Notes under the pieces: generated by a model
What the model saw: only the letters and a program-made list of their open reading frames with translations
Database searches by the model: none
What the model was told of the DNA's origin: nothing
Made by a program: the position numbers and the translations under genes
Part shown: positions 20,039 to 29,175 of the stretch, one piece after another
How the letters are laid out: the number at the start of each line of letters is the position of its first letter
How positions within the stretch are numbered: the stretch's first letter is position 1
NCBI GenBank assembly: GCA_015039465.1
Contig: MU130073.1
Coordinates: 58,089 to 92,610, forward strand
Source of the DNA: Phlegmacium glaucopus
Taxonomy: Eukaryota > Basidiomycota > Agaricomycetes > Agaricales > Cortinariaceae
Length of the DNA stretch: 34,522 nucleotides
Reading direction: 5' to 3'

Positions 20039-20609
20039 ATGGCTCTCACATCTGCTGCTTGCATTACTTCCGCTAACATGAATTTCAACACTGCTACTGC
20101 TATGAATACCGATATCGACCAATTTCACAAATACATCGACGACATCACGCCTGAAAATGGAATCCCTATCTTCAGACCTGGTCAATTACCTCCCATGCTT
20201 CATATCGCTGGCAGTCATTTCTTCTTCCAAACCAAACATATTCGCTTCCAAGTTCATCAATACTTCTTCAATCGAGAATCCATCTGGCTTTCAGAATGAC
20301 TGGCATTCGTCGACTCCGACCTAGCCGATGGACAAACCATAGCACAATCCAAGATTTGAGGAACCAATGTATTCGATGCCATTGAACTCCCTGGAATCAC
20401 TGCTGAACAATTCGCCTCTCTTCTCTGGGTCATCTATAACCCTCGCTATGGAAGTCATCACGCCACCACTCGAACGTGGAAAGATATCAATGTTGCAGCA
20501 AAAGCACTTAAGATGGATCAATTCACGAAGGGATCAACAACAGGCCGACCAACAGAAACAAGAATTAGAAGAATATTTCAAGGATAACAAAATCGAGGAC
20601 GATCTTTAG
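20039..20609 (+). pseudogene. ORF4: BTB/POZ-like protein at the 3' end of the retrotransposon
   Basis: The likely start is CACCATGG at 20039. Residues from about 50 read LHIAGSHFFFQTKHIRFQVH, then FDAIELPGITAEQFASLLW, VIYNPRYG and TWKDINVAAKALKM. This order fits the BTB-like domain of many basidiomycete proteins: a first strand pair, an FxVH helix start, an LPG...F..LL.W.IYNP segment and a final helix. BTB domains usually mediate dimerisation or cullin-3 binding. Two in-frame TGA (20297-20299, 20357-20359) break it where Trp would be plausible. A frameshift near 20525 is needed to reach the Q/E-rich tail ending EEYFKDNKIEDDL at TAG 20607-20609. It ends 16 bp before the 3' LTR. The BTB call rests on pattern recall, not a search. 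Confidence 0.6.
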
Positions 20610-20625
20610 GCTAACAGTGGGCTAA

Positions 20626-20805
20626 TGTTATGAACGTCTGGTATGCGCATGGCCCCTATTCCTTTTCTCCCCTTTCTTTTCTGTACATTACATCTTCCTT
20701 CATCGTTCCTTTCTTACACCACCTCTCTCCCTGTTTACCCTTTGCCCTGAACCTTCCATGTACTATACTTAGCTATCACTTCCATTCCCTCTATCTCTGA
20801 CTCAT
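20626..20805 (+). repeat. 3' LTR, part 1
   Basis: Matches 12165-12344 of the 5' LTR with one visible difference. After CTGACTCAT the sequence reads CTGCAAAT, which is not LTR, and then the hAT-like element begins at 20814. Confidence 0.9.
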
Positions 20806-21071
20806 CTGCAAATGAGGTCTTTGCTGTGATCCACCAGATCTGATCAGATCTGATCAGATTCCGGTCAGAATTTTTACAAGCCCAAATGGCAGTAATAGGG
20901 CCAATTTTTCTGACCAGATTCTGATCAGATCTGATCAGAAAGACCAGATCTGATCAGATCTAATCAGAATTAATTCTGACCAATTTCCGAGCAGAATCTG
21001 ACCATTTCTGATCAGAATCCAAGTTTAGGAAATACATCACCTGACTTTACTAGATTAATAAAATATTTACA

Positions 21072-21154
21072 CCATCCGCAAGAATTGAACCAGCGACCTA
21101 CGGATACATCACATGACACAACTTACGCAATGAACCAACTGCACCAACAGCACC
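21072..21154 (-). ncRNA. tRNA-like segment with pol III A and B boxes (copy 1)
   Basis: Same sequence as in copy 2 (22230-22312) with a single base change near the B box. See that entry for the boxes. Confidence 0.4.
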
Positions 21155-21388
21155 TTTATCCACAGGAAACTCGTAGTCTATATAGGTAGTTACACGTACA
21201 TATTTATTTTTACAAATATTTTATTTTTATTTTTACTTATGTGAAGCCGGTCACCTGTTACCTCGTCACACGCCTCACTCTCCATCAACTGCCATCACCC
21301 CATCTCCCAACCATCGCAGCCCCATCACACCACACACCGTAACCACACCACACGCCGTAACATCGAGGTCAACAACCAACGACGGTAA

Positions 21389-21408
21389 CCCCCCCTCACG
21401 AGGGGGGG
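21389..21408. repeat. GC hairpin followed by T-rich tract (copy 1; equivalent near 22546 in copy 2)
   Basis: The 9-bp arms CCCCCCCTC and GAGGGGGGG flank a 2-base centre and are followed by ATTTTTTTATTTATTT. A second hairpin, CCTCCCCCCAGGGGGGGG, lies about 250 bp on (near 21637). Such signals could act as terminators or transposition-related structures; this is unproven. Confidence 0.7.
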
Positions 21409-21726
21409 ATTTTTTTATTTATTTCTATTCTAATTCAGAGCTGACATATTGTGATAGGCCGTGTACCACCATGTACAACAACAATAACGTACAACAAACA
21501 ACGCGTACGACGAACGCGTACACACAACCACGACGTACAATGTACAACGACGATGAACGACGCGTACACGTGTACAGCAACAAACAAAGGTACAACGATG
21601 ACAAACGACGCGTATAGGCGTATAACAACGGTATTCCTCCCCCCAGGGGGGGGTATCTTTTATTTTATCCATTAGAATTCACACTAATACGAATTTTAAT
21701 AGCCTATGTACGGTGTACAACAGCAA

Positions 21727-21826
21727 NNNNNNNNNNNNNNNNNNNNNNNNNNNNNNNNNNNNNNNNNNNNNNNNNNNNNNNNNNNNNNNNNNNNNNNNNN
21801 NNNNNNNNNNNNNNNNNNNNNNNNNN
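21727..21826. other. Assembly gap (100 N)
   Basis: Exactly 100 N, the usual placeholder for unknown length. It lies between a truncated copy of the repeat and LTR sequence, so the join may be wrong. Fifteen LTR bases (12345-12359 equivalents) are missing with the right end of copy 1. Confidence 0.95.
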
Positions 21827-21952
21827 CAGCACGGACCATTCCCTTATCTCTGACTCGACCCCTTAGTATATAAGAGCCATACCCATAGCCATGATCCCTA
21901 GTTTAGACCTTTGTATTCCTATGGTCTTAATCTACACAGCTTGCTCAGAACC
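21827..21952 (+). repeat. 3' LTR, part 2
   Basis: Matches 12360-12485 with one visible difference. It includes the TATA box and the self-primer sequence, and ends with TCAGAACC, the left target duplication of the second insertion. Confidence 0.9.
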
Positions 21953-22229
21953 GAGGTCTTTGCTGTGATCCACCAGATCTGATCAGATCTGATCAGAATT
22001 GGTCAGATCTGATCAGATTCCAGTCAGAATTTTTACAAGCCCAAATGGCAGTAATAGGGCCAATTTTTCTGACCAGATTCTGATCAGATCTGATCAGAAA
22101 GACCAGATCTAATCAGATCTAATCAGAATTAATTCTGACCAATTTCCGAGCAGAATCTGACCATTTCTGATCAGAATCCAAGTTTAGGAAATACATCACC
22201 TGACTTTACTAGATTAATAAATATTTACA

Positions 22230-22312
22230 CCATCCGCAAGAATTGAACCAGCGACCTATGGATACATCACATGACACAACTTACGCAATGAACCAACTGC
22301 ACCAACAGCACC
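22230..22312 (-). ncRNA. tRNA-like segment with pol III A and B boxes (copy 2)
   Basis: On the minus strand, TGGTGCAGTTGG (22293-22304) fits the A box and GGTTCAATTCT (22239-22249) the B box, about 44 nt apart as in a tRNA. A plausible T arm (GCTGG, TTCAATT, CTTGC) exists, but the acceptor and anticodon stems are poor. It is better explained as a tRNA-derived SINE-like piece carried in the element than as a working tRNA gene. Confidence 0.45.
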
Positions 22313-22959
22313 TTTATCCACAGGAAACTCATAGTCTATATAGGTAGTTACACGTACATATTTATTTTTACAAATATTTTATTTTTATTTTTACTTATGT
22401 GAAGCCGGTCACCTGTTACCTCATCACATGCCTCACTCTCCATCGACTGCCATCACCCCATCTCCCAACCATCGCAGCCCCATCACACCACACACCGTAA
22501 CCACACCACACGCCGTAACATCGAGGTCAACAACCAACGACAGTAACCCCCCCTCACGAGGGGGGGATTTTTTTATTTATTTCTATTCTAATTCAGAGCT
22601 GACATATTGTGATAGGCCGTGTACCACCATGTACAACAACAATAACGTACAACAAACAACGCGTACAACGAACGCGTACACACAACCACGACGTACAACG
22701 TACAACGACGATGAACGACGCGTACACGTGTACAGCAACAAACAAAGGTACAACGACGACAAACAACGCGTATAGGCGTATAACAACGGTATTCCTCCCC
22801 CCAGGGGGGGGTATCTTTTATTTTATCCATTAGAATTCACACTAATACGAATTTTAATAGCCTATGTACGGTGTACAACAGCAACGACAACCAACAACGC
22901 ATATAACGACAAAAAACGGACCCCCAATACACATCACAACAAAAAAACAGCACATAGAA

Positions 22960-23285
22960 CGACGTACCACATAAGCGACGCGTAGGACACGTAGGACGAC
23001 GACAAACAACGTGTATGACACGACGAACAACGTGTATGACAACAAACAATGTGTACCAACCACAAACAGCGTGTACCAACCACAAACGACATGTACCAAC
23101 GACAAACGACGTGTAGGAACCACAAACGATGTGTAGGAACCACAAACGACATGTAGGAACGACGAATGACATGTAGGAACGACGAACGACGTGTAGGACG
23201 CGTAGGACGACAACGAATGACACGCACGACGCGTAGGACGACAACGCACGACACGTAGGACGACAACAAACGACGTGTATACACA
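22960..23285. repeat. Degenerate 20-bp satellite ACAAACGACGTGTAGGAACC
   Basis: About a dozen units with drift (GTGTACCAACC, GTGTAGGAACC, GTGTATGACACG forms), most regular between 23040 and 23200. Long minus-strand frames here are a by-product of the repeat and are not called. Confidence 0.8.
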
Positions 23286-23737
23286 TACAACGGCCGTTAT
23301 CCCCGTCCCCCACCTCCCTTCCAGACTACAACGAAACAATGGCTGCCACCGGAATTTTAAAAAAAAATCTTTTAATTATGGTTGCAACACCTTCCCTTTG
23401 GAGGTTTTAATTTCTTTTAGACTATGATAATGACAACAGCTCCCTCACTAGGAATATTCTACTTTATTTTTAATATTTTAATAAGCTATGATTATTTAAT
23501 GTAATATTGAATAAATAATATATATATTACCACCAAAAAAAATTTTAACTTGATAAAGAGACTAAGGCAGACTGGAATAATTGATCAGAACTGGTCAGAA
23601 CTGGTCAGATTCTGATCAGAATTGGTCAGAATTGGTCATAATCTGATCAGAACTGGTCAGAATCTGATCAGATCTGACTAGTTCTGACCAGTTCTGATCA
23701 GATCTGATCAGATCTGGTGGGGGACAGAAAAGTACTG

Positions 23738-23859
23738 TCAGAACCTGCCGTCCTTAGTCTCAACTTGGTGAATATGATTGCAGTTGTATAACAGTCCATA
23801 GTTACTTGGTCTATCGGCCCAGCACCAAACACGAGTGCAAGCTTATAGTCGCCGTAACA
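23738..23859 (+). repeat. 3' LTR, part 3
   Basis: Matches 12478-12599 with about eight visible differences and ends GCCGTAACA. It starts with the second TCAGAACC target duplication and is followed by TACAG, the duplication of the whole retrotransposon. Confidence 0.9.
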
Positions 23860-23864
23860 TACAG

Positions 23865-24702
23865 TGGATGCCTGAGGACTCACAATGGAAGGAGGTGGCA
23901 GTTATGGCAGGGAAAAAAACATATCAGTGATGTCTAGATGTACTTGAGGGGCTGATTGTTGCGAGAATGTTTGAGCTCACTAAGATGAACATGTCCCAGA
24001 CTGGTGAGTAATGCCACTTCTTACTATACTTATTACTGAATACAAGGGATAGGATACAAGCTTTGGAAGGACATAGGCAATGCGCTCAAAGCTTATTCAC
24101 AGGCTGTGTGTAGTGCCCTCAAAAGATACAATGTTGCTGCCCATGCCCTTGTTCATCCTTGTGCCCAGCTTACATGGGACAGTGTTGTTCAGTATGCCTT
24201 CCTCTCCAATTTTGATCTATTATCAGATACTCGCAAAGACATCCAACTCAGGCCTTGGGCCACCCCTGCCACTCAAGTCCTCATGGACCAGCACTTCAAG
24301 TTAGAATGAGCCCAAGAAGAAATTGCTCAACTCAATGTGGAGATCCCCCACCTCACTACCTTCATTTGTGATGAAGAGGCCCTCCTCTTGGAGGTATTGC
24401 TCAAGACCAACCCTCCTTTGGCTTGCCAACTCCAACTCTAACACCTTTGGCTTGTTCACCTCAATGGCCAACATTACCACCACCTCTCCAAGCTTGCTAC
24501 TCTTCCAGGGTTCACAGGCAACCTTGCACCTGGGACGACCATCAAGGCCTTCAGGACCAAAGGATCTGCTATGGAGACAGATAGAAGAACTCGCAAGGAA
24601 ACATTAGAAGAGCTCGAGCAGAATAATGAGGCAGAGGAAGAGGAGGAGGACCAAGAGGTGGGAGATGCTGTATTCAACGTCATTGAGGTTGCCAGCCGCT
24701 GA
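23865..24702 (+). pseudogene. KDZ transposase copy 2, right half
   Basis: This continues the KDZ gene in frame from 12164 (WMPEDSQWKEVAVMAGKKTY). Landmarks are CLDVLEGLIVARMFELTKMN, a 49-bp intron (24004-24052), GYKLWKDIGNALKAY, YAFLSNFDLLSDTRKDIQ and RPWATPATQVLMDQHFKLE. The C-terminus is acidic (EAEEEEEDQEVGDAVFNV) and ends at TGA 24700-24702. Stops are TGA 23928-23930 and 24307-24309, where relatives have Arg, and TAA near 24439. The reading frame is otherwise unbroken. It is inactive and was probably dying by point mutation as well as by the insertion. Confidence 0.85.
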
Positions 24703-25114
24703 TATGCCCTCCCTCTTACTGTTACACAGACCTTCCCCCATCCATAGTTTCTCTTGTATATCATTTGCTATTAATGAAAAATCTCCTGGCACTTTTATGT
24801 GTAACAGAAGGGAAGAGTGGCCTTACAGCCTTTAATAATTAGATATTGAAACATCTATATACATGCTGTATTTAATGGCTATTTTCCCCATATTTTTATG
24901 TGTAAGGGAAGGGCACAGTTGAGCTTGCTGTGTGAGACAATGGTGGGAGAGGTACCAGTGATGTGATGGGAATGATGTACAGCATGCGATTGTTGCCAAC
25001 ACCCCAAAGAAAAACACCACAGTTACCTGGTGAGAATATGTAAAATGTCTCTAAGTACACAGGAGATATAGAAGGTTTATGGGAGGAGGCAGAAAACAAA
25101 ACAAACACATCATA

Positions 25115-25160
25115 TTAGAGGTGGTAACCTCATGGGTTACTCATGGGTTACCACCTCTAA
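25115..25160. repeat. Perfect 15-bp inverted repeat (46-bp foldback)
   Basis: TTAGAGGTGGTAACC and its exact reverse complement flank a 16-base centre, with CTCATGGGTTA repeated directly inside. TAGAGGTGG resembles hAT ends, so this may be an extreme internal deletion product. No 8-bp flanking duplication is visible. Confidence 0.65.
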
Positions 25161-25284
25161 TTAGAAGGGACATGTGGTTACCATAGGTGATAGATGCTTA
25201 CATATGTTCATGGGCAGATATTGTACAAATAATGTCACAAAATCATGAAAAAATCAAGAAAAAATATTTGCTCATGGCATTTGG

Positions 25285-25432
25285 TTCACACTTGGTTTGA
25301 ACCTCTTCAATTCTGCCAAACCTTGAACTGGACTTCAGGTTCAGTTCAGCTAAGACTGCAAACTTTGAACTGAACTTCCAGTCCAGTTCTCAAAAATTCA
25401 GTCCAAACTTTGGTTCAGGACTGAACTTGGCC
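25285..25432. mobile_element. hAT-like fragment with GGTTCA/GAACTG words
   Basis: Many GGTTCA, TGAACT and CCAGTTC words, ending GAACTTGGCCATCACTA. That resembles the TAGTGATGCC end of the 29176 element read from the other strand. No convincing left end or duplication was found. Confidence 0.4.
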
Positions 25433-25951
25433 ATCACTAGCTCAGACCCCAAGTGCCATATAAGTCATTGTTGCTGTATCAACCATAAAAATGGTGCTAG
25501 TGTGCAGCCCTATGGATTTCCTTTGGCTTTGTTGTTTCCTCCTCTTTTTTTACTTAATTATGTGTGGCTACTGTATTGTGCTTAGATATAACAAATGAAT
25601 TCAAATTTTCAACCCTGCCTCCTCATAATAGTGCTGTGCACTGTAACTGTCATGGGCACAGGCTGCCATGTCACAGTCTGTGCCATCAAATTTTCACCAT
25701 AGACAGTTACAGGTTCAGGTTGTCTAAGAGTGTGGCAGGATGAGATGGGTTAAATAATAGTCATTGACAGGTAGTGATGGATTATGGGTAGGATAGGTAT
25801 CAAAAAAGCAAAATTTCATAGTAAAATCTACAATTTAGGGAGTGTAGCATGTTTAAGTTGTAAGTGTTGCTTAAGAATCATAAGAGTATGGATGGTGGAC
25901 ACTGGATGGATGAAGGCTTGCTTGATGATGGTTTTCTCTGATGGCCACAGC

Positions 25952-26752
25952 TAGTGCTTAAAAGTCTGGTCCAGTCTGGTTTTTTGACCCTCAGGACCTT
26001 TAACCAAAACTGTAACTGGTCCTGTTAGGGCAACCTACATATAAGAGGAGAAAGGACTCTAAGGGAGAGTGGGGAGTCTGTAAAGACTAGGTGACAATAG
26101 CAACAAGCTAGTAAAGTAGGGGGTTCCAGTTAATAATGAGATAAGGACAGTAATTACTGACTACTTGAAATAAGGTGGTAGCCAAACAATAGCAAACAAA
26201 TATGTAAGCAAGTTGAAATAAGAATAAAATATGAGCAGTGAATATGGTATGTACCTCAGGGTTACCCCCTGACAGGTCCACCTTGATCCTAGGATCTCAA
26301 AAAACCGGACTGGACTGCTTAAGACTGGTTTACATCAGTTTTTTTTTGGTCCTAGGACTGGTCCTGGTCTTAACCAGTCTACAACCGGTCCTCTGCTTAC
26401 AAATATATATTTTTGTATCAGAAACAGTTGTTGGGTTAAATAATAGCTTCCAAACAAGCACAATAACATTAAATTCCATTAAGATTTGGATTTTCTACAG
26501 TAATATTAGTAAAATGTCTTATTTTAGTAAATATTTTAGACTATTTTACAGATCTATTTATTTCTCAGCCAGGTTTTATTGGATTTTTATGAGCTCAGGC
26601 TCATTGGAAAGGAGTAAATTAGGGCTACCCTCTTGCCAGTTCAGACCAGTCAACACTGCAAAACATTGGTTAATTGAGACCGGTCTTTTTCCAGTCCAGT
26701 CCAGTCTGGTTATGGTCTTTTTCTGGTTTTGTAACTGGACTTTCAAGCACTA
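25952..26752. mobile_element. hAT-type non-autonomous element (TAGTGCTT family) with a nested solo LTR
   Basis: Flanked by GCCACAGC (25944-25951 and 26753-26760), an 8-bp target duplication. Ends are TAGTGCTTAAAAGTC and GACTTTCAAGCACTA, with GGTCCAGTCTGG and CCAGTCCAGTC words beside them. A 252-bp solo LTR lies inside; without it the element is about 544 bp. Its interior resembles, inverted, that of the 32093-32567 element. No transposase is encoded, and the 171-codon frame from 26238 crosses the LTR boundary and is not a gene. Confidence 0.88.
26023..26274. mobile_element. Solo LTR nested in the hAT-type element
   Basis: Runs from TGTTAGGGCAACC to GGTTACCCCCTGACA (252 bp) with the 5-bp duplication GGTCC on both sides (26018-26022 and 26275-26279). 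No internal retrotransposon sequence is present, as after LTR-LTR recombination. Confidence 0.85.
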
Positions 26753-27030
26753 GCCACAGCAGATGAATAAAAGTTAAAAGTGTCAAGAAATGACAAGTAC
26801 ATAATTTAGATAGTAAATCTTACTGCTGATCTCAAATTCTGATAATCTGATTGTTGGTTATCACAATGATCAATCTCTAAAATTAGCTTTTGGCCATCAT
26901 ACTGTTGCAACCTGCTGGCTGTTTTTTGATAGGTGATGACAGGTGGGTATGCAGCTGTCAATGCAGTGGCCACCAAGAAGGTCAGATCAAGCACCAGCAG
27001 TATGGGTCAGGTCACCCATCAGTGGGCCAA

Positions 27031-27359
27031 TGTTAGGGGACAATAGAACCTGGGAACCAAGTTGAATACAAAGGTGGTTATTGAAGATAACCACCTTTTA
27101 TCTATATACTACAGGCATGGGAGCCAATTTGACTATATACAGCTAGGATGTAATAGAAGGTAGGACGAGGTAAAGATAACCTAAATATAAACTGACATCT
27201 GTCAAGATGTCATCGGTGAAGGGATGACTACTACTACAATAGAAGGGAGAACACAAGGAGCAGGATGAGGGATGTGGTATGGGGTACGATCATAGAGTGA
27301 GTGAAGGTAAGTACATACTAAGCAAGCATAGAGGCGGACACAATAGGTGTCCCCTGACA
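27031..27359. mobile_element. Solo LTR
   Basis: A 329-bp sequence from TGTTAGGGGACAATAG to AATAGGTGTCCCCTGACA, with inverted ends TGTTAGGGGAC/GTCCCCTGACA and the duplication GCCAA (27026-27030 and 27360-27364). Apart from its ends it does not resemble the LTR at 26023. Removing it with one GCCAA joins two stretches into a short open frame, which is not enough to call a gene. Confidence 0.85.
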
Positions 27360-27779
27360 GCCAAGGCACCCACCATGATGGTTATGGTGCACATGTCTAC
27401 CTCAGAATGCCTTGGTAAGATGAAAATCAGCCTGGTTCACTCCAATAAGTAGCCATTTGGGTGGCATAAGTACAATAAGTACTTATTTATGATAAATTTA
27501 TGGTTAATCAGCTCAATTTACAGGTTCAATGTTGCACACCCTTATTGAAGGTTCTCACTGCCTCCTGTCACTGATTGACAGCTCAGGGTCTTATCAGCTC
27601 ATCCTAACTAGTCTGTAAGCCAGAAATCAAAAATTTCCTTCCTGATATAGATATAAATCTCTTACAACATACCCTATAATTTATTTTTCTACTTTCTAAT
27701 ATAACAAAGAAATCTCTAAAAGGAATGTGGCACTACTGAACACAGGAAAATATCTATTAATTTTTCCAGCACCCAGGCT

Positions 27780-28150
27780 TAGTGTTTAGAAGTCCAGTTG
27801 CAGGACTGGCCAAGACTGCAAAAAGACTGGACCAGCAGTCTGGTTTTTTGGTTTTTGAGAAGCAAAGACTGGAAAAGACCAGTCTTCGGTTTAGGACCAG
27901 TCCAAACTGGTAGTTTTGTAGCCCTTATTTTTCCCTTTAAAACGACATAAAACCCGTATTTTTTGGTCAGAAATTCACTGAGAAAAAAAAACAGTAAAAA
28001 CAGTAAAAATGTAGACAAAAGAGTAGGAAACAGATAATATCATCATAAAATTGTCAATTCCCAACAGAATTTAATGTTCTTGGACTCATTCTAAAGGTAT
28101 AGATCACATCTACATGCTTTTCCAACGTTACATATGAAAATATGTCTTTG
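27780..28150. mobile_element. Left part of a hAT-type element (TAGTGTTT family)
   Basis: Starts TAGTGTTTAGAAGTCCAGTTGCAGGACTGG and is dense in GACTGG/CCAGTC words for about 130 bp. An interior similar in style to the 25952 and 32093 elements follows. The preceding CCCAGGCT is not repeated downstream, so the right end is missing and the end coordinate is approximate. Confidence 0.55.
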
Positions 28151-29167
28151 TCGAAAAACCGGTATAAATTGTTGTGTGTTGTATATAAACACCAACCAGA
28201 GAGCAGTGGACTAGTCTTTAAGTCGAAAGCCTCCCTGTTGTTTGTTTAGGGAAGGTATAACCTTGACTTGTAACACAGAGAGGTAGGGGGTAAGAGTAGA
28301 GGTGAGGAGGATGAGGATGAATGTCTTAACAGGTGACTTAGGGTAGAGGACAAGGATGAGGATGAATGAGAAAGAGTCTTTAGAAAGACTATAGCAGGGG
28401 ACAATAGGGGACAGTAACAGTTAAAGGCTGAAAATGCGAACTTGAGGGAATAGAGGATGCGTATAAGGATGATAGAGTCTTCAGCAAGACTATAGCAGTA
28501 GAGGGATAGATTGACAATAAAGAGATAAAAAAGCGAACTTGAGGGAGGAATTCACTGGAATTCCACTGAGAAGATGACTGTTGGGGAGTAAGAATTAATT
28601 GGGAGAAACTACCTATCCTGGTACAAAAGAGCAGTATTTATACCCTAAGGATAAGACTATGTAGAACAATAAAAAGGAAAGAAGTATGCACTGTCAAAGG
28701 AAGAAAGATAAAGAGAGGACAGCTGCGAGAAGAAAAGAACAATGGAAAAGAAGAAGAAACAATAAAAAAAATCTGTAAAGTGTCAAAGTGCGAGAGAAAA
28801 GAAGAGAAGGCAGTGTACACAGTCCAATAGCATATATCAACTCCATAGGCGTGTGGTCATGTCAAAATATGAAAGGTCCTGAGTCAACACTTGAAAGGCA
28901 CAGCCTTGTTCCTGAGAAAATACTACTTACCCATGATCCCATGTTGCGCAGCCTTGATAACACTTGACACACTGTGAGAATAATCTGCTGCTGATTATTC
29001 TGCAACTCCTGCTTAGTTGTGATCCTCCTGGACTTCCTAAAGTGTCATAAAGAGGGTGGGAAGGTCTCAGGTACTGTGTGAATGATGGTTTTGGCAGTGA
29101 ATGATAAGATAAGAGGTAGATAATTGAGGATAGGGGACTGAGTGTGATCCAGGAGCAAGGTATGGCA
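28151..29167. other. Non-coding A/G-rich region, possible minus-strand LTR remnant
   Basis: No gene was recognised. About 28375-28455 and 28480-28545 are diverged copies of a segment with AGAGTCTTYAG, AAGACTATAGCAG and GCGAACTTGAGGGA. On the minus strand a TATA-like GGTATAAATAC (near 28640) precedes T/C-rich DNA, as in an LTR, but clear ends and a target duplication were not found. Confidence 0.4.
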
Positions 29168-29175
29168 AGGTAGAT

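Larger units (their letters stand above)
20814..21726. mobile_element. hAT-like non-autonomous element, copy 1 (cut by the assembly gap)
   Basis: Starts GAGGTCTTTGCTGTGATCC and matches the element at 21953 almost base for base until CAGCAA at 21726, where the run of N begins. Compared with copy 2 it lacks a 22-bp GGTCAGATCTGATCAG segment near the start. The right end and its target duplication are hidden by the gap. Confidence 0.8.
21953..23737. mobile_element. hAT-like non-autonomous element, copy 2 (complete, 1785 bp)
   Basis: Flanked by the 8-bp duplication TCAGAACC (21945-21952 and 23738-23745), as expected for hAT transposition. The ends are imperfect inverted repeats: GAGGTCTTTGCTGTGATCCACCAG at the left against CAGTACTTTTCTGTCCCCCACCAG read from the right. 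Both run into perfect inverted AGATCTGATCAGATCTGATC. Each end carries many TCTGATCAGA and CTGGTCAGA words. Inside are a tRNA-like segment, two strong GC hairpins with AT-rich tails, and a 20-bp satellite. No transposase is encoded, so it would depend on a hAT source elsewhere. Confidence 0.88.
12165..23859 (+). mobile_element. Ty3/gypsy LTR retrotransposon inserted in KDZ copy 2
   Basis: A complete but inactive element flanked by the 5-bp target duplication TACAG (12160-12164 and 23860-23864). The 5' LTR is 435 bp. The internal region (12600-20625) carries, in order, gag, pol (PR-RT-RH-IN-chromodomain), ORF3 and ORF4. The 3' LTR is broken into three parts by two copies of a hAT-like non-autonomous element and an assembly gap. 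Comparable LTR parts differ at about ten positions in some 420 bp by eye, mostly transitions, so insertion is fairly recent. The domain order with integrase after RNase H, and the YMDD box, place it in Ty3/gypsy. Confidence 0.93.
24703..25943. other. Non-coding stretch after KDZ copy 2
   Basis: No gene was recognised. It holds a direct repeat of TTTTATGTGTAA (near 24795 and 24895), the perfect foldback at 25115-25160, and a hAT-like fragment at about 25285-25432. Confidence 0.5.

Noticed and set aside
15165..20359. TGA recoded as tryptophan or selenocysteine
   Set aside because: Many conserved Trp in the same proteins use TGG, and other lesions (frameshifts, lost catalytic Asp) show the element is simply decayed.
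22230..22312. Functional tRNA gene
   Set aside because: A and B boxes are present, but the acceptor and anticodon stems do not pair well. It is kept only as a tRNA-like segment.
22960..23285. CRISPR-like array
   Set aside because: Units are 20 bp with no separate unique spacers, and the genome is eukaryotic. It is a degenerate satellite.
22837..23339. Minus-strand frames of 118-161 codons
   Set aside because: They arise from the 20-bp satellite, which is open in several frames; the Cys/Val/Leu-rich peptides have no independent support.
26238..26753. 171-codon frame
   Set aside because: It starts in a solo LTR and runs into hAT-type element DNA, crossing the junction, with no family resemblance.
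27026..27452. Short exon restored by removing the solo LTR at 27031-27359
   Set aside because: The joined frame is short, unrecognised and lacks clear splice or homology support.
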